Shown here one piece after another: positions 25,895 through 34,698 of a stretch of 36,222 bases of DNA (within the stretch, counting starts at the first letter, position 1; the number at the start of each line of letters is the position of its first letter). Location: contig CAJBCV010000284.1 in assembly GCA_903951635.1 (NCBI GenBank), positions 1-36,222 on the forward strand, read 5' to 3'. This stretch comes from an uncultured Planctomycetaceae bacterium. Its GTDB lineage: Bacteria; Planctomycetota; Planctomycetia; Pirellulales; UBA1268. Under the pieces are notes generated by a model. It saw nothing but the letters and a program-made list of their open reading frames with translations. It was not told where the DNA came from and searched no databases. The position numbers and the translations under genes are program-made.

Positions 25895-25905
25895 AGGAGG
25901 AGAGG
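25895..25905 (+). promoter_or_regulatory. Purine-rich ribosome-binding region that favours the GTG start of coaE
   Basis: AGGAGGAGAGG lies 4-9 nt before the GTG at 25910. The in-frame ATG at 25892 has GGGGG just ahead of it, so both starts are possible. The GTG start gives a protein beginning [16 protein letters not shown], which fits the usual CoaE N-terminus. Confidence 0.55.
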
Positions 25906-25909
25906 CAGC

Positions 25910-26554
25910 GTGATTCTCATCGGGATCATCGGCAGGATCGGCGCGGGGAAGTCGACGGTGGCCAGGCTTCTGGCGGAGCATGGCGCTCGCGTCATCGATG
26001 CTGACCGGATCGCCCACGACGTTCTCAAGGACGCCGATGTGCAACGCGCCCTCGTCGCGCGATTCGGGCGGGGACTGATCCCGGAGGGCCCGTCGCCCGC
26101 CGCCGCGGGCATCGACCGCAAGGCGCTTGCGGGGATCGTCTTCGGCCCCACCGCCGACCACCGCAAGGCCCTTGCCGATCTCGAGGCGATCGTCCACCCG
26201 CGCGTCCACGAGCGGATGGAGACGCTTCTTGACGACATCGCCGGCCAGGAACACTCAGGCGGCGCCGAGCCGGTCGTGGTGCTCGACGTGCCGCTCCTCG
26301 TCCGCGGTGGCTGGCTCGACCGCTGCGATCGGGTCATCGTCCTCGAGTGCCCCGACGACGTCCGTCACGCCCGGATCGCCCCACGCTTCTCCAGGCCCCA
26401 GATCGAGGCCCGCGAGGCCTCCTGGAACGAGCAAATGCCGCCAGTCTTGCCTGCCGGAAAAACGTCGACCGTGGATACCTCCGAGGATCCTGCGTATACT
26501 CACGCCCAGATCGATCGGCTCTGGCCTGAGCTTTCCCGACGGACCCAATCCTGA
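25910..26554 (+). CDS. coaE: Dephospho-CoA kinase
   Basis: The 214-residue product phosphorylates the 3' hydroxyl of dephospho-CoA with ATP, the last step of coenzyme A synthesis, in the cytoplasm. The P-loop GRIGAGKST is near the N-terminus, followed by [52 protein letters not shown] and [13 protein letters not shown], the order expected for CoaE. Length is normal for the family. It starts 51 nt after polA and precedes rho. A promoter-like sequence for rho lies inside its last 85 bases. Confidence 0.92.
   Translation: MILIGIIGRIGAGKSTVARLLAEHGARVIDADRIAHDVLKDADVQRALVARFGRGLIPEGPSPAAAGIDRKALAGIVFGPTADHRKALADLEAIVHPRVHERMETLLDDIAGQEHSGGAEPVVVLDVPLLVRGGWLDRCDRVIVLECPDDVRHARIAPRFSRPQIEAREASWNEQMPPVLPAGKTSTVDTSEDPAYTHAQIDRLWPELSRRTQS
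26472..26500 (+). promoter_or_regulatory. Candidate promoter for rho inside the 3' end of coaE
   Basis: TGGATA (26472-26477) and TATACT (26495-26500) are spaced by 17 nt, with four and five consensus matches. Transcription would begin near 26507 and leave a leader of about 290 nt before rho. Confidence 0.45.
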
Positions 26555-26799
26555 CCGGCGAGGCATCCAGAGCGGTCGTTTTTCCGTTGTGTCGGGGGGG
26601 ATTGGCTCGGGCTGCATTCCTTGCGGCGATCCTTTTGGTCCCTGCCGATCGCCCCCCCGCCAGCCACTCCCGTCAACCGTCCTCACGATCGCCCGGCCCG
26701 CCGGCGACCCGTAAGGATTCCCGCCTTTTCTCCTCGCCCCCCTTCCGGTCGCGTCGGCCCCTGCCAGAGGGCCGGTCCGCGGCCGTCCCGAGGTGTTCC
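26507..26799 (+). promoter_or_regulatory. Long C-rich leader of rho with an attenuator-like hairpin
   Basis: Between coaE and rho there is no gene. GACCG (26553-26557) and CGGTC (26573-26577) can pair across a 15-nt loop, followed by GTTTTTCC: a weak terminator-like structure. From about 26636 to 26765 the transcript would be C-rich with few G runs (CCCCCCCGCC, CTCCCGTCAACCGTCC, TTTTCTCCTCGCCCCCCTTCC), resembling Rho-loading (rut) sequence. In Escherichia coli rho is autoregulated by Rho-dependent attenuation in its leader, so similar control is plausible here. Confidence 0.4.
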
Positions 26800-28194
26800 A
26801 TGCCCACTGATCCCGCCTTCCCTTCCGACGACGACCTCGACGACGAACCGATGTCGATCGCCGAGGAGATCGCGGCCGAGGTGAAGCTCGAGGGGGAGGA
26901 CGCAACCGACCGCTACGAGTCGCTGAAGAAAACCGACACCCACATCACCGCCCTGCAGAAGATGTCGATGCAGGAGCTCATCGAACTGGCGCGCGAGGAG
27001 CAGATCGGCGACATCACCGGGGCGAAGAAGCACGACCTCGTCTTCCGGATCCTCAAAGAGCGGGTGAAACTCAACGGCCTGATGTTCGGCGAGGGGACGC
27101 TCGAGATCCTCCCCGACGGCTTCGGGTTCCTCCGCAGCCCCGACTACCACTACCTCTCCTGCCCCGACGACATCTACGTCAGCCCGAGCCAGATCCGGCG
27201 CTTCGGCCTCCGCAACGGCACGAGCGTCGCCGGACAGATCCGCCCCCCGAAGGAGAGCGAACGCTACTTCGCCCTGTTGCGCGTGGAGGCGATCAACGGG
27301 GAGGATCCGGCCAAGCTCTCGACGCGCGTGTTCTTCGACGATCTCACCCCCCTCCATCCCGACCGACGGATCGTCATGGAGACCACCCCGGAGGAGATCG
27401 CGATGCGCGTCGTTGATCTCGTCGTGCCGATCGGATTCGGGCAGCGTGGCCTGATCGTCAGCCCACCGCGCGCCGGGAAGACGATCCTCCTCCAGAAGAT
27501 GGCCAAGTCGGTGCTGGCAAACTATCCCGAGGCCTACGTCTTCATGCTCCTCATCGACGAGCGGCCGGAGGAAGTTACCGACATGGAGCGGCAGGTGAAG
27601 GGGCCATCGTGTGAGGTGATCAGCTCCACCTTCGACGAGAACGCAGCCCGCCACATCCAAGTGGCCGAGATGGTGATCGAGAAGGCGAAGAGGCTCGTGG
27701 AATACGGTCGCGACGTCGTCATCTTCCTCGACTCGATCACGCGGCTGGCCCGGGCCTGGAACGCCGAGGTGCCCAACTCCGGCAAGATCCTCTCCGGCGG
27801 CGTCGATTCCGGCGCGCTCCAGCGGCCGAAGCGGTTTTTCGGCAGCGCCCGCAAGGTCGAGGAGGGGGGCTCGCTGACCATCATCGCCACGGCGCTGGTC
27901 GACACCGGCAGCAAGATGGACGAGGTCATCTTCGAGGAGTTCAAGGGGACGGGAAATCTCGAGATCGTCCTCGACCGTCGGCTCGTCGACAAACGGGTCT
28001 ACCCGGCGATCGACATCAACCGCTCCGGCACCCGGCGCGAAGAGATGCTCATGGATGCCGAGACCCACCGGCGCACCTGCGTGCTCCGTCGCGTCCTCGG
28101 CGAGATGAATCCATCCGACGCCATGGAACTCCTTCTCAACAGGCTCGCGAAGACGAAGACGAACGCCGAATTTCTTCAAGGACTCAAGTCGTGA
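26800..28194 (+). CDS. rho: Transcription termination factor Rho
   Basis: The 464-residue product is the hexameric RNA-dependent ATPase that stops transcription. It begins with an acidic extension (about 45 residues), then an N-terminal helical region ([15 protein letters not shown]) and the RNA-binding cold-shock-like domain ([35 protein letters not shown]). The ATPase core has PPRAGKT with Lys227, [30 protein letters not shown], and the RNA-contacting [17 protein letters not shown] and [32 protein letters not shown] stretches. The ATG at 26800 has GAGGTG just before it; the open frame extends 71 codons upstream but reads as C-rich leader. Its stop codon overlaps the ribH start. Confidence 0.97.
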   Translation: MPTDPAFPSDDDLDDEPMSIAEEIAAEVKLEGEDATDRYESLKKTDTHITALQKMSMQELIELAREEQIGDITGAKKHDLVFRILKERVKLNGLMFGEGTLEILPDGFGFLRSPDYHYLSCPDDIYVSPSQIRRFGLRNGTSVAGQIRPPKESERYFALLRVEAINGEDPAKLSTRVFFDDLTPLHPDRRIVMETTPEEIAMRVVDLVVPIGFGQRGLIVSPPRAGKTILLQKMAKSVLANYPEAYVFMLLIDERPEEVTDMERQVKGPSCEVISSTFDENAARHIQVAEMVIEKAKRLVEYGRDVVIFLDSITRLARAWNAEVPNSGKILSGGVDSGALQRPKRFFGSARKVEEGGSLTIIATALVDTGSKMDEVIFEEFKGTGNLEIVLDRRLVDKRVYPAIDINRSGTRREEMLMDAETHRRTCVLRRVLGEMNPSDAMELLLNRLAKTKTNAEFLQGLKS

Positions 28195-28745
28195 AGCAAC
28201 AGGAGCGGCACGCCACCCCGGCGATGTTCGATCACGGCCGGTTGTTCGAGGGTGATCCGGTCCGGCTCCCTTCGGGGGTGCGCGTGGCGATCGTCGTCTC
28301 GCGCTACAACGCAGCCGTCACCGAACGGATGCTCGCCGGCGCAGCACGGACGCTCGCGGCGGCCGGCCTCGACCGCTATCACCTCGATGTAGCCCGGGTT
28401 CCGGGGGCCTTCGAGCTTCCCGTCGTCGCCGATCGGCTCGCCGCCACGGGCGAATATGCGGCGGTGATCTGTTTTGGCGCGATCATCCGCGGGGAGACGA
28501 CGCACGACCAGCACATCGCCGCGGCCGTTGCCCAGGGGATCGAGGCCATCGGGCGAACGAGGAGCACCCCCGTCCTCTTCGGCGTCCTCACCTGCCAATC
28601 GATCGAACAGGCCGTGGCCCGTGCCGGCGGCGACGAGCGGGTGGCGGCCCATTCCAACAAGGGGGAGGAGTGCGCCGAGGCCGCCATCGAGATGATCTCG
28701 CTCCTCCATCAGATAACAAGAGCCACCGGAGGAAAGTCCCGATGA
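28191..28745 (+). CDS. ribH: 6,7-dimethyl-8-ribityllumazine synthase
   Basis: The 184-residue product joins 5-amino-6-ribitylamino-uracil with 3,4-dihydroxy-2-butanone 4-phosphate to make lumazine, the precursor of riboflavin. Family motifs are in order: [47 protein letters not shown] (catalytic His in ETTH), [21 protein letters not shown] and [13 protein letters not shown]. About 25 extra residues precede the core. The GTG start overlaps the rho stop by four bases (GTGA) and has AAGGA 8 nt upstream, so translation is probably coupled. Its own stop overlaps nusB in the same way. No other riboflavin gene is in the window. Confidence 0.95.
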   Translation: MKQQERHATPAMFDHGRLFEGDPVRLPSGVRVAIVVSRYNAAVTERMLAGAARTLAAAGLDRYHLDVARVPGAFELPVVADRLAATGEYAAVICFGAIIRGETTHDQHIAAAVAQGIEAIGRTRSTPVLFGVLTCQSIEQAVARAGGDERVAAHSNKGEECAEAAIEMISLLHQITRATGGKSR

Positions 28746-29155
28746 CCACGCAGCGCCGCAGTCGGGCCCGCGAGATCGCCCTCCAGGCCCTCTACCAACT
28801 CGACCTCAATCCCCACGTCGCCCCCGACGACCTCCAGCGATTCGTCAGCGGCAGGCTCCACGGCGGCCCGCTCGTGCCCTTCGCGCTCGGCCTGGTGCGC
28901 GGCGTGCAGAAGCGCCGCGACGAGCTCGACGCCCACATCGATGCCCGCGCCGAACACTGGCGCGTGTCGCGAATGGCCGCCACCGACCGGGGCATCCTTC
29001 GACTCGCGGCCCATGAGATCCTCCACACCGACACCCCGCCGGCGGCGGCCGCCGACGAGGCGATCGAACTGGCGAAGCGTTACGGCGGGGAGGGATCGGG
29101 CAATTTCGTGGCGGGCATCCTCGGCCGGATCATCGCCGACCGGGCCGGGGCCTGA
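28742..29155 (+). CDS. nusB: Transcription antitermination factor NusB
   Basis: The 137-residue all-helical product binds boxA RNA with S10 (NusE) and supports rRNA antitermination. The N-terminus RSRAREIALQALYQLDL is characteristic, followed by FALGLVRGVQKRRDELDAHI, MAATDRGILRLAAHEIL, and the C-terminal ADEAIELAKRYGGEGSGNFVAGILG motif. The ATG overlaps the ribH stop (ATGA), with GGAGG upstream inside ribH, so expression is coupled. ribH-nusB adjacency is common in bacteria. Confidence 0.95.
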   Translation: MTTQRRSRAREIALQALYQLDLNPHVAPDDLQRFVSGRLHGGPLVPFALGLVRGVQKRRDELDAHIDARAEHWRVSRMAATDRGILRLAAHEILHTDTPPAAAADEAIELAKRYGGEGSGNFVAGILGRIIADRAGA

Positions 29156-29210
29156 TCGACGCCGACCGGCGGTCGATCCGCCCCACCACCGACGACGAGG
29201 GAGACGATCG

Positions 29211-30236
29211 ATGGGCATCTTCAGCTTCGGCCGCAAGGATCCGAAGGACGAACCGACGAAGGACACCCAGGCGGCCCCGATGCCGGACGGCGTTGAGAAG
29301 CCGCGCGGGCTCCTCGACCGCCTCAAGGCCGGGCTGGCCAAGACCGCGCAGGTACTGCGAACAGACGTCCGCGACCTCTTTAAAAAGGAGGGGCGGCTCG
29401 TCGACGAGGATTTCCTCGAGGAGTTGCGAGGGATCCTCGTCCGCACCGACATGGGGCCGGCCGCCGCGGAGGCGATCGTCGTCGACGTCCGCGAGCGTCT
29501 CCGGGCCCGCGTCGTCGATCCAGAAATTGTTCTCGACTCGATCCGCACGCAACTCCTCGCCCGCCTGCGGAACACCGAGGCGGGGCTCACCCTGGCCGCG
29601 TCGGGGCCGACGGTGATCCTCGTCACCGGCGTCAACGGCTCGGGGAAGACGACGTCGATCGCGAAGCTCGCGCGGATGTTCACCCGCGACGGGAAGCGTG
29701 TGGTTCTCGGCGCCGGCGACACGTTTCGGGCGGCGGCCGTCGAGCAACTCACGATGTGGGCCGACCGGCTCGGCGCCGAGATTGTCCGTGGCCCGCAGGG
29801 GAGCGATCCGGCAAGCGTCGCCCACAAGGCGGTGGCCCGGGCCGTCGAGGCGGGCGCCGACGTCTGCATCGTCGACACCGCCGGCCGGCTCCAGACGCAG
29901 TCGAATCTCATGCAGGAGCTCTCGAAGATCCGCCGCGTGGTCGCCAAACTCGTCCCGGAAGCCCCCCAGGAGGTGCTCCTCGTGATCGACGCCACCGCCG
30001 GACAAAACGCCCTCTCGCAGGCCAAGGGCTTCAAGGAGGCCGCCGGCTGCACCGGGATCGTCCTCTCCAAGCTCGACGGCTCGGCCCGCGGCGGCGTGAT
30101 CGTGCCGGTGACCGAGCAATTCGGTCTCCCGGTGAAGTTCGTCGGCCTCGGCGAGGGGGCCGACGACCTCGAGCCCTTCGCCCCCGAACGCTTCGTCGCG
30201 GCCCTCCTCGAAGGGGCGTTCGGAACCGAAGCTTGA
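29211..30236 (+). CDS. ftsY: Signal recognition particle receptor FtsY
   Basis: The 341-residue SRP-receptor GTPase docks ribosome-nascent-chain complexes at the membrane. The N-terminal part is a short acidic/basic region, with an NG domain from about residue 30: LLDRLKAGLAKTAQVL, then the N-domain helices (DEDFLEELRGILVRTDMG). G motifs are G1 VNGSGKTT with Lys146, the DTFRAAAVEQL insertion-box region, G3 DTAGRLQT, G4 SKLDGSARGG, and the closing GLGEGADDLEPF. It lacks a long acidic A domain. GAGGGAG sits before the ATG at 29211. It is the last gene of the housekeeping run, 55 nt after nusB. Confidence 0.95.
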   Translation: MGIFSFGRKDPKDEPTKDTQAAPMPDGVEKPRGLLDRLKAGLAKTAQVLRTDVRDLFKKEGRLVDEDFLEELRGILVRTDMGPAAAEAIVVDVRERLRARVVDPEIVLDSIRTQLLARLRNTEAGLTLAASGPTVILVTGVNGSGKTTSIAKLARMFTRDGKRVVLGAGDTFRAAAVEQLTMWADRLGAEIVRGPQGSDPASVAHKAVARAVEAGADVCIVDTAGRLQTQSNLMQELSKIRRVVAKLVPEAPQEVLLVIDATAGQNALSQAKGFKEAAGCTGIVLSKLDGSARGGVIVPVTEQFGLPVKFVGLGEGADDLEPFAPERFVAALLEGAFGTEA

Positions 30237-30595
30237 GGCCGCGTTCCAGCGCCGGCCTGATCGGCGTAGGCCGCCATCCCTGGCCATCCCCTCTTGCGGA
30301 TGATGCCCTGGCCGCCCCTGCGTTCATCGGGCGCCCGCAAAGTCTGCCACGGGTGCCCTCACGAGCGGTACGACCGGCACAGCTTTCCACGCCGGCTGCC
30401 GGTCAGAGAAACCTTGCCGGAGCGCGCGGTCCACCCGGTTTTCCGGGTAAAGGCCGGACGATACCCCTGTGTCGGAATTGCCGACTCTGCGACCGGTACT
30501 TGGCGGGCCGGTCGAAGGGGTGATTCCGGATGGACTGGCGGTCCGCCGTATGGACGCGGCCGGCCGCACGATCCCCACTTGGAGTGACCACTGTC
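30237..30595. other. 359-nt intergenic region with several short hairpins before the porin-like gene
   Basis: No gene is seen here. Small perfect inverted repeats are ACCCGG-TTTT-CCGGGT at 30433-30448 and GACCGG with CCGGTC at 30491-30513. A shorter GGAC-TGGCG-GTCC is at 30532-30544. They could form a structured leader of the porin-like mRNA. No intrinsic terminator with a U-run follows ftsY, and no well-spaced promoter boxes were found. Confidence 0.35.
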
Positions 30596-32008
30596 ATGAA
30601 GTTCAACTGGACGAAGTTGCCCCTCCTCGGAGCGGGCCTGACCGCTGCCGCCACACTGCTTGCCTCCACGGCCCTCGGCCAAACCAGCAGCGGCCTCCCC
30701 CCGGTCGCGGCCAACGTGCCGCAGGAAGACGCCTACCAGCTCCGCGCCCTGCCGCCGCAGGAATCCGCCGAGGAGGTCGAAGAGGCCCCGACCCGCTACC
30801 TCGAGACCGAGTTCCTCAAGGAACGCGGCATTGCCACCTACGGCTGGATCGAAGCCGGTATCGGCGGCAACAACTGGGGATCGCCGTTCAATGGCCCGAT
30901 CACGTTCAACGACCGCAACTGGATGGGCCAGGTCAACCAGTTGTATCTCGTCAACGAGAAGGTCCTCGATCTCGAGGACGGCGGAGCCGACTGGGGCGGT
31001 CGCGTCGACCTCCTCTACGGTGGCGACTCGATCTTCACCACCGCCCGTGGCCTCGACGCGAATCTGCTCAACCAGTCTCCGGCGGGCTTCGGTAGCTGGA
31101 ACTCGAGCAAGTACTACGGGCTGGCCCTGCCGCAGATGTACGGCGAGGTGGGCTACGGTGACCACGCGGTGAAGTTCGGCCACTTCTACACGATCATCGG
31201 ATACGAAGTCGTGCCGGCCATCGGTAACTTCTTCTACACCCACGCCTACACGATGCAGTACGGCGAGCCGTTCACCCACACCGGCATCCTCGACACCTGG
31301 AAGGCCACCGACAACATGACGGTGTTCGCCGGTATCACCAACGGGTGGGACAACTACAGCGACCCGATCAACATCCTTGGAATCGCCAACCCCGGCTATC
31401 CGGGGGCCAACAGCAACGCCGCGTTCCTCGGTGGTGCGTCGATCAAGAGCGACGACGAGACTCAGACGTTGACGATGACGACGTCGAGCGGCAACGAGAT
31501 CGGTGGCTTCACCTCTCCGCTGGCGACGATCGGCAACCGCTCGGTCCTCAGCACGGTGTACGTCAACGAGCTCAACGACAAGGTGACGTACGTCTTCCAG
31601 AACGACAACGGCTGGCAGTTCAACGCCATCGGTGTCGCCGAGACGCTCGGCCAGCAGCCCGGCACGGCGACCTGGTACGGCATCAACCAGTACCTGTTCT
31701 ACAACTTCAGCGACACGCTCATCGGTGGCGTGCGAATGGAGTGGTTCCGCGACAACAACGGCTATCGCGTCCTCAGCCCGATCCGCAACGCGATGTTCGG
31801 CGGACCGTTCGCGACCGGCTACCAAGGCAACTTCTGGGAGATGTCGTGGGGCCTGAACTGGAAGCCCAGCCGCAACTTCATCATGCGGCCCGAACTGCGG
31901 TACGACTGGTACACGCCGGACCACGGCAAGGGCGCGCTCCCCTACGGTAAGAACTTCAACGAGTACGGCCAGTTCTACGGTGGCTGCGACGCGATCTGGC
32001 AGTTCTGA
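30596..32008 (+). CDS. Outer-membrane beta-barrel (porin-like) protein
   Basis: The 470-residue product has a signal peptide (WTKLPLLGAGLTAAATLLASTALG) and then alternating polar/aromatic strands typical of a barrel: IATYGWIEAGIGGNNWG, FNDRNWMGQVNQLYLV, GRVDLLYGGDS, QMYGEVGYGDHAVKFGHFYTIIGYEVV, VTYVFQNDNGWQFNAIG and EMSWGLNWKPSRNFIMRPELRYDWY. It ends in Phe, as outer-membrane barrels often do for BAM recognition. It resembles planctomycete outer-membrane beta-barrel proteins of the BBP2-like group; cargo is unknown. GGAG lies 11 nt before the ATG. Codon use is strongly biased toward C-ending codons, compatible with high expression. It is followed by a palindromic block and a strong terminator. 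Confidence 0.85.
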   Translation: MKFNWTKLPLLGAGLTAAATLLASTALGQTSSGLPPVAANVPQEDAYQLRALPPQESAEEVEEAPTRYLETEFLKERGIATYGWIEAGIGGNNWGSPFNGPITFNDRNWMGQVNQLYLVNEKVLDLEDGGADWGGRVDLLYGGDSIFTTARGLDANLLNQSPAGFGSWNSSKYYGLALPQMYGEVGYGDHAVKFGHFYTIIGYEVVPAIGNFFYTHAYTMQYGEPFTHTGILDTWKATDNMTVFAGITNGWDNYSDPINILGIANPGYPGANSNAAFLGGASIKSDDETQTLTMTTSSGNEIGGFTSPLATIGNRSVLSTVYVNELNDKVTYVFQNDNGWQFNAIGVAETLGQQPGTATWYGINQYLFYNFSDTLIGGVRMEWFRDNNGYRVLSPIRNAMFGGPFATGYQGNFWEMSWGLNWKPSRNFIMRPELRYDWYTPDHGKGALPYGKNFNEYGQFYGGCDAIWQF

Positions 32009-32167
32009 TCACACGCGGCGGAAGCCATCCATGGCCTTCCGCCGCTTGGCGGCCGGCGAAGACGCCAAGGGTCTTCGCCGGCCGCGGGCATCGCATCCTG
32101 CGATGCTCGACAGCAGCGGAGCCAAGCGGAGTTCACACGCGGCGGAAGCATCCATGGCCTTCCGCCG
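32009..32167. repeat. Palindromic repeat block after the porin-like gene
   Basis: A unit starting TCACACGCGGCGGAAG occurs at 32009 and again at 32133, each followed by (C)CATCCATGGCCTTCCGCCG. Within each, GCGGCGGAAG pairs with CTTCCGCCGC (32015-32024 with 32036-32045 in copy one). Between the copies are a perfect 15-bp hairpin (32049-32063 with 32071-32085, 7-nt loop) and a perfect 8-bp hairpin (GCATCGCA-TCC-TGCGATGC, 32088-32106). The structure is like a REP/MITE-type intergenic element. Confidence 0.6.
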
Positions 32168-32186
32168 GCCACAATCAAAGTCCAAC

Positions 32187-32226
32187 GCAGGGCCCGCCGG
32201 CCAACCGGTGGGCCCTGCGGCTTTTC
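32187..32226 (+). terminator. Strong intrinsic terminator
   Basis: GCAGGGCCCGCCGG (32187-32200) pairs with CCGGTGGGCCCTGC (32205-32218) through a CCAA loop, giving a 14-bp stem (one G-U), followed by GGCTTTT. It terminates transcription about 180 nt after the porin-like gene. Confidence 0.8.
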
Positions 32227-32283
32227 TGCTCTCTGCAGTCGTGGGTATGCTGCCGCTCTTCCACTTCAGGAAAGGGGGCGATC

Positions 32284-34698
32284 ATGGCTCGATGGCACGG
32301 ACGGGGCACGACATGGGCCGGCTGGGGGCTACGATGCCTGGCTGGATGGGTCGTGCTCCATGGCATTCTCGCGCCCACGCAGGCCGCGGACATCACACCG
32401 CTCCCCGGCACCGCGCCGCTCACCCTCGACCGTCCCCTCGACGAGGTGATGATCGAGGGGATCGATCGCTTCCTCCTCCGAAAGACTGCCGACACGCAGG
32501 CGATCCGGCGGAAGGAATGGACCGACAGACTCGCCGATGCCGGAGGCCGCGACGCGTTCCGTGCCGGCGCTCGGGAGAAGCTCCGCGCGATTCTCGGCGT
32601 CGTCGACGAACGGGTCCCCGGCCGCGAGGTTCTCCTCCGGGGGACGGCCGGAGCCCCGATCCAGATCGCCGCCACGAAGGATTGGACGGTGCTGCGGGTG
32701 TCGTTTGAGGCCCTCGACGATGTCACGGCCGAGGGGATCGTCCTCCTTCCGCCGCTCCGCGACCCGCGGGCCTGGGTGGTCGCCCTCGGCGACGCTGCCT
32801 GGACCCCCGAGGCCTTCGCGGGGCTCCTCGGCGAAGGGGGCGAGGCCGGGGAGGCGAGCCGGTTGCCGAGGGCGCTGGTGGCCGCGGGCTGCGCCGTCTT
32901 CATCCCCACGATTCTCGACCGCGACGACGAGTTTGCCGGTAACCCGGCGGTGCGGTTCACCAACCAGCCGCACCGCGAATACGTCTACCGCCCCGCCTTT
33001 GAACTCGGCCGCCACCCGCTCGGCTACGAAATCCAAAAGGTGCTCGCAGCGATCGACCGGATCGAGGCCGGCGCCGGCGCCGCCAACGCCGCCGTCCCGC
33101 CGATCGGCGTCTGCGGCGTCGGGGAAGGCGGGAGGATCGCGCTGTTGGCGGCAGCCTGCGACGAGCGGATCGATGCCACGCTCGTCTGCGGCGCCTTTGG
33201 CCCGCGCGAGGCCACGTGGCAGGAGCCGATTGACCGCAACGTGTGGCGGCTCCTCACCACCGCCTCCGACGCCGAGGTGGCGGCGCTGGTGCTCCCGCGG
33301 GCGCTCGTCCTCGAAGCGGCCCACGTGCCAGAGTTTGCCGGGCCTGCCAAGCCGCGCGAGGGGCGCAGCGGCGGCGCCGCGCCCGGAACGATCGGCCAGA
33401 TTCCTGCGGCCGACTTCGAGGATGAGTTCGCCACGGCCCGCGGTTACGGCAAACGCCTTGACGCTGACGAGCGTCTCGAACGCGCCGGGAACCCTGAGGC
33501 CCCCGAGCCCGCCGGCGGCACGGAGGCCCTGCGGCCGTTCCTCCGCTCCCTCGGCGTCGACCTCCGCCCCGGGCCGCTCCCCAAGGCCGATGCTGCCCTC
33601 GATGCCGACGCCGTCGCCGAGACGTCCCGCGACCGGATGCGGCGTCAGGTCGAGGAGTTCTCCCGGTTCACCCAGCGAACCCTCGAACGCTCGGCCTCCG
33701 TCCGGGCCAAGGATTGGCACGACGTGATCGCCGCCGCCCAGGCCAAGGACGCCCCCAAGGCCGCCGCGGCGGTCGACGCCCACCGCGAGCGGATCCGCCG
33801 CGATCTCATCGGCGTCATCCCCGATGACCTTCTCCCCTTTGCCGCCCGCTCGCGGCAGATCCTCGACGACCCTGCCTTCACCGGCTGGGAGGTGACGATC
33901 GACGTCTTCCCGGACGTGATCGCCGGCGGGATCCTCCTGGTGCCAAAGGGGATTCCCGCCGGGGAGAAGCGCCCCGCGGTCGTCTGCCAGCATGGCCTCG
34001 AGGGGGTGCCGATGGACGTCATCACCACCGAAGGCCCGTCGTTTCCGATCTACAAGGCCTTTGCCGCCGAGCTGGCCAGGCGGGGCTACGTCACCTTCGC
34101 TCCCCAAAATCCCTACCGCGGCCACGACCGCTTCCGCACGCTCCAGCGGAAGGGAAATCCCCTCGGCCTCACGCTCTTCAGCACGATCATCCCCCAGCAC
34201 GGTCGGATCATCGACTTCCTCGAGCGCCTCCCCGAGGTCGACGCCGGGCGGATCGGCTTCTACGGCCTCTCCTACGGCGGCAAGACGGCGATGCGCGTGC
34301 CGCCGTTCGAGCCGCGCTACAAGCTCTCGATCTGCTCGGCCGACTACAACGAGTGGGTGCGGAAGAATGCCGTCGACCACGCTCCCTACAGCTACGTCTT
34401 CACGCCTGAATACGAGATCTTCGAGTGGAACATGGGGAGGCTCGCCAATTACGCCGAGCTGTCGTGGCTGATCTGGCCGCGGCCGTTCATGGTCGAACGC
34501 GGGCATGACGACGGCGTCGCCCCCGACGAGTGGGTGGCCGCGGAGTTTGCCAAGACGAAGCGGCACTACGTCAAGCTCGGCGCCGGCAACAACGCCGAGA
34601 TCGAGTGGTTCGACGGGCCCCACGCGATCAACGGCCGGGGGACCTACGACTTCCTCGACCGCCACCTCGACCCCGACAAGAAGCTCCCGCGGCACTGA
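32284..34698 (+). CDS. Secreted tandem alpha/beta-hydrolase protein, first domain lacking the nucleophile
   Basis: The 804-residue product has a signal sequence (LRCLAGWVVLHGILAPTQAA). Two hydrolase-like regions follow. In the first (about 60-450) the nucleophile elbow reads GVGEGG (residues 278-283), with Gly280 where Ser should be, so it is probably inactive. In the second (about 540-804) the elbow is YGLSYGGK with Ser663. GHDDG (740-744) and GPHAINGRG with His780 supply acid and base, and an oxyanion-type CQHGLEG lies earlier. It resembles the dienelactone-hydrolase/acetyl-esterase type seen in planctomycetes; substrate unknown. AGGAAAGGGGG stands before the ATG. It is downstream of the terminator, so it has its own promoter; TATGCT at 32246-32251 is a possible -10, but no good -35 was found. 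Confidence 0.83.
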   Translation: MARWHGRGTTWAGWGLRCLAGWVVLHGILAPTQAADITPLPGTAPLTLDRPLDEVMIEGIDRFLLRKTADTQAIRRKEWTDRLADAGGRDAFRAGAREKLRAILGVVDERVPGREVLLRGTAGAPIQIAATKDWTVLRVSFEALDDVTAEGIVLLPPLRDPRAWVVALGDAAWTPEAFAGLLGEGGEAGEASRLPRALVAAGCAVFIPTILDRDDEFAGNPAVRFTNQPHREYVYRPAFELGRHPLGYEIQKVLAAIDRIEAGAGAANAAVPPIGVCGVGEGGRIALLAAACDERIDATLVCGAFGPREATWQEPIDRNVWRLLTTASDAEVAALVLPRALVLEAAHVPEFAGPAKPREGRSGGAAPGTIGQIPAADFEDEFATARGYGKRLDADERLERAGNPEAPEPAGGTEALRPFLRSLGVDLRPGPLPKADAALDADAVAETSRDRMRRQVEEFSRFTQRTLERSASVRAKDWHDVIAAAQAKDAPKAAAAVDAHRERIRRDLIGVIPDDLLPFAARSRQILDDPAFTGWEVTIDVFPDVIAGGILLVPKGIPAGEKRPAVVCQHGLEGVPMDVITTEGPSFPIYKAFAAELARRGYVTFAPQNPYRGHDRFRTLQRKGNPLGLTLFSTIIPQHGRIIDFLERLPEVDAGRIGFYGLSYGGKTAMRVPPFEPRYKLSICSADYNEWVRKNAVDHAPYSYVFTPEYEIFEWNMGRLANYAELSWLIWPRPFMVERGHDDGVAPDEWVAAEFAKTKRHYVKLGAGNNAEIEWFDGPHAINGRGTYDFLDRHLDPDKKLPRH

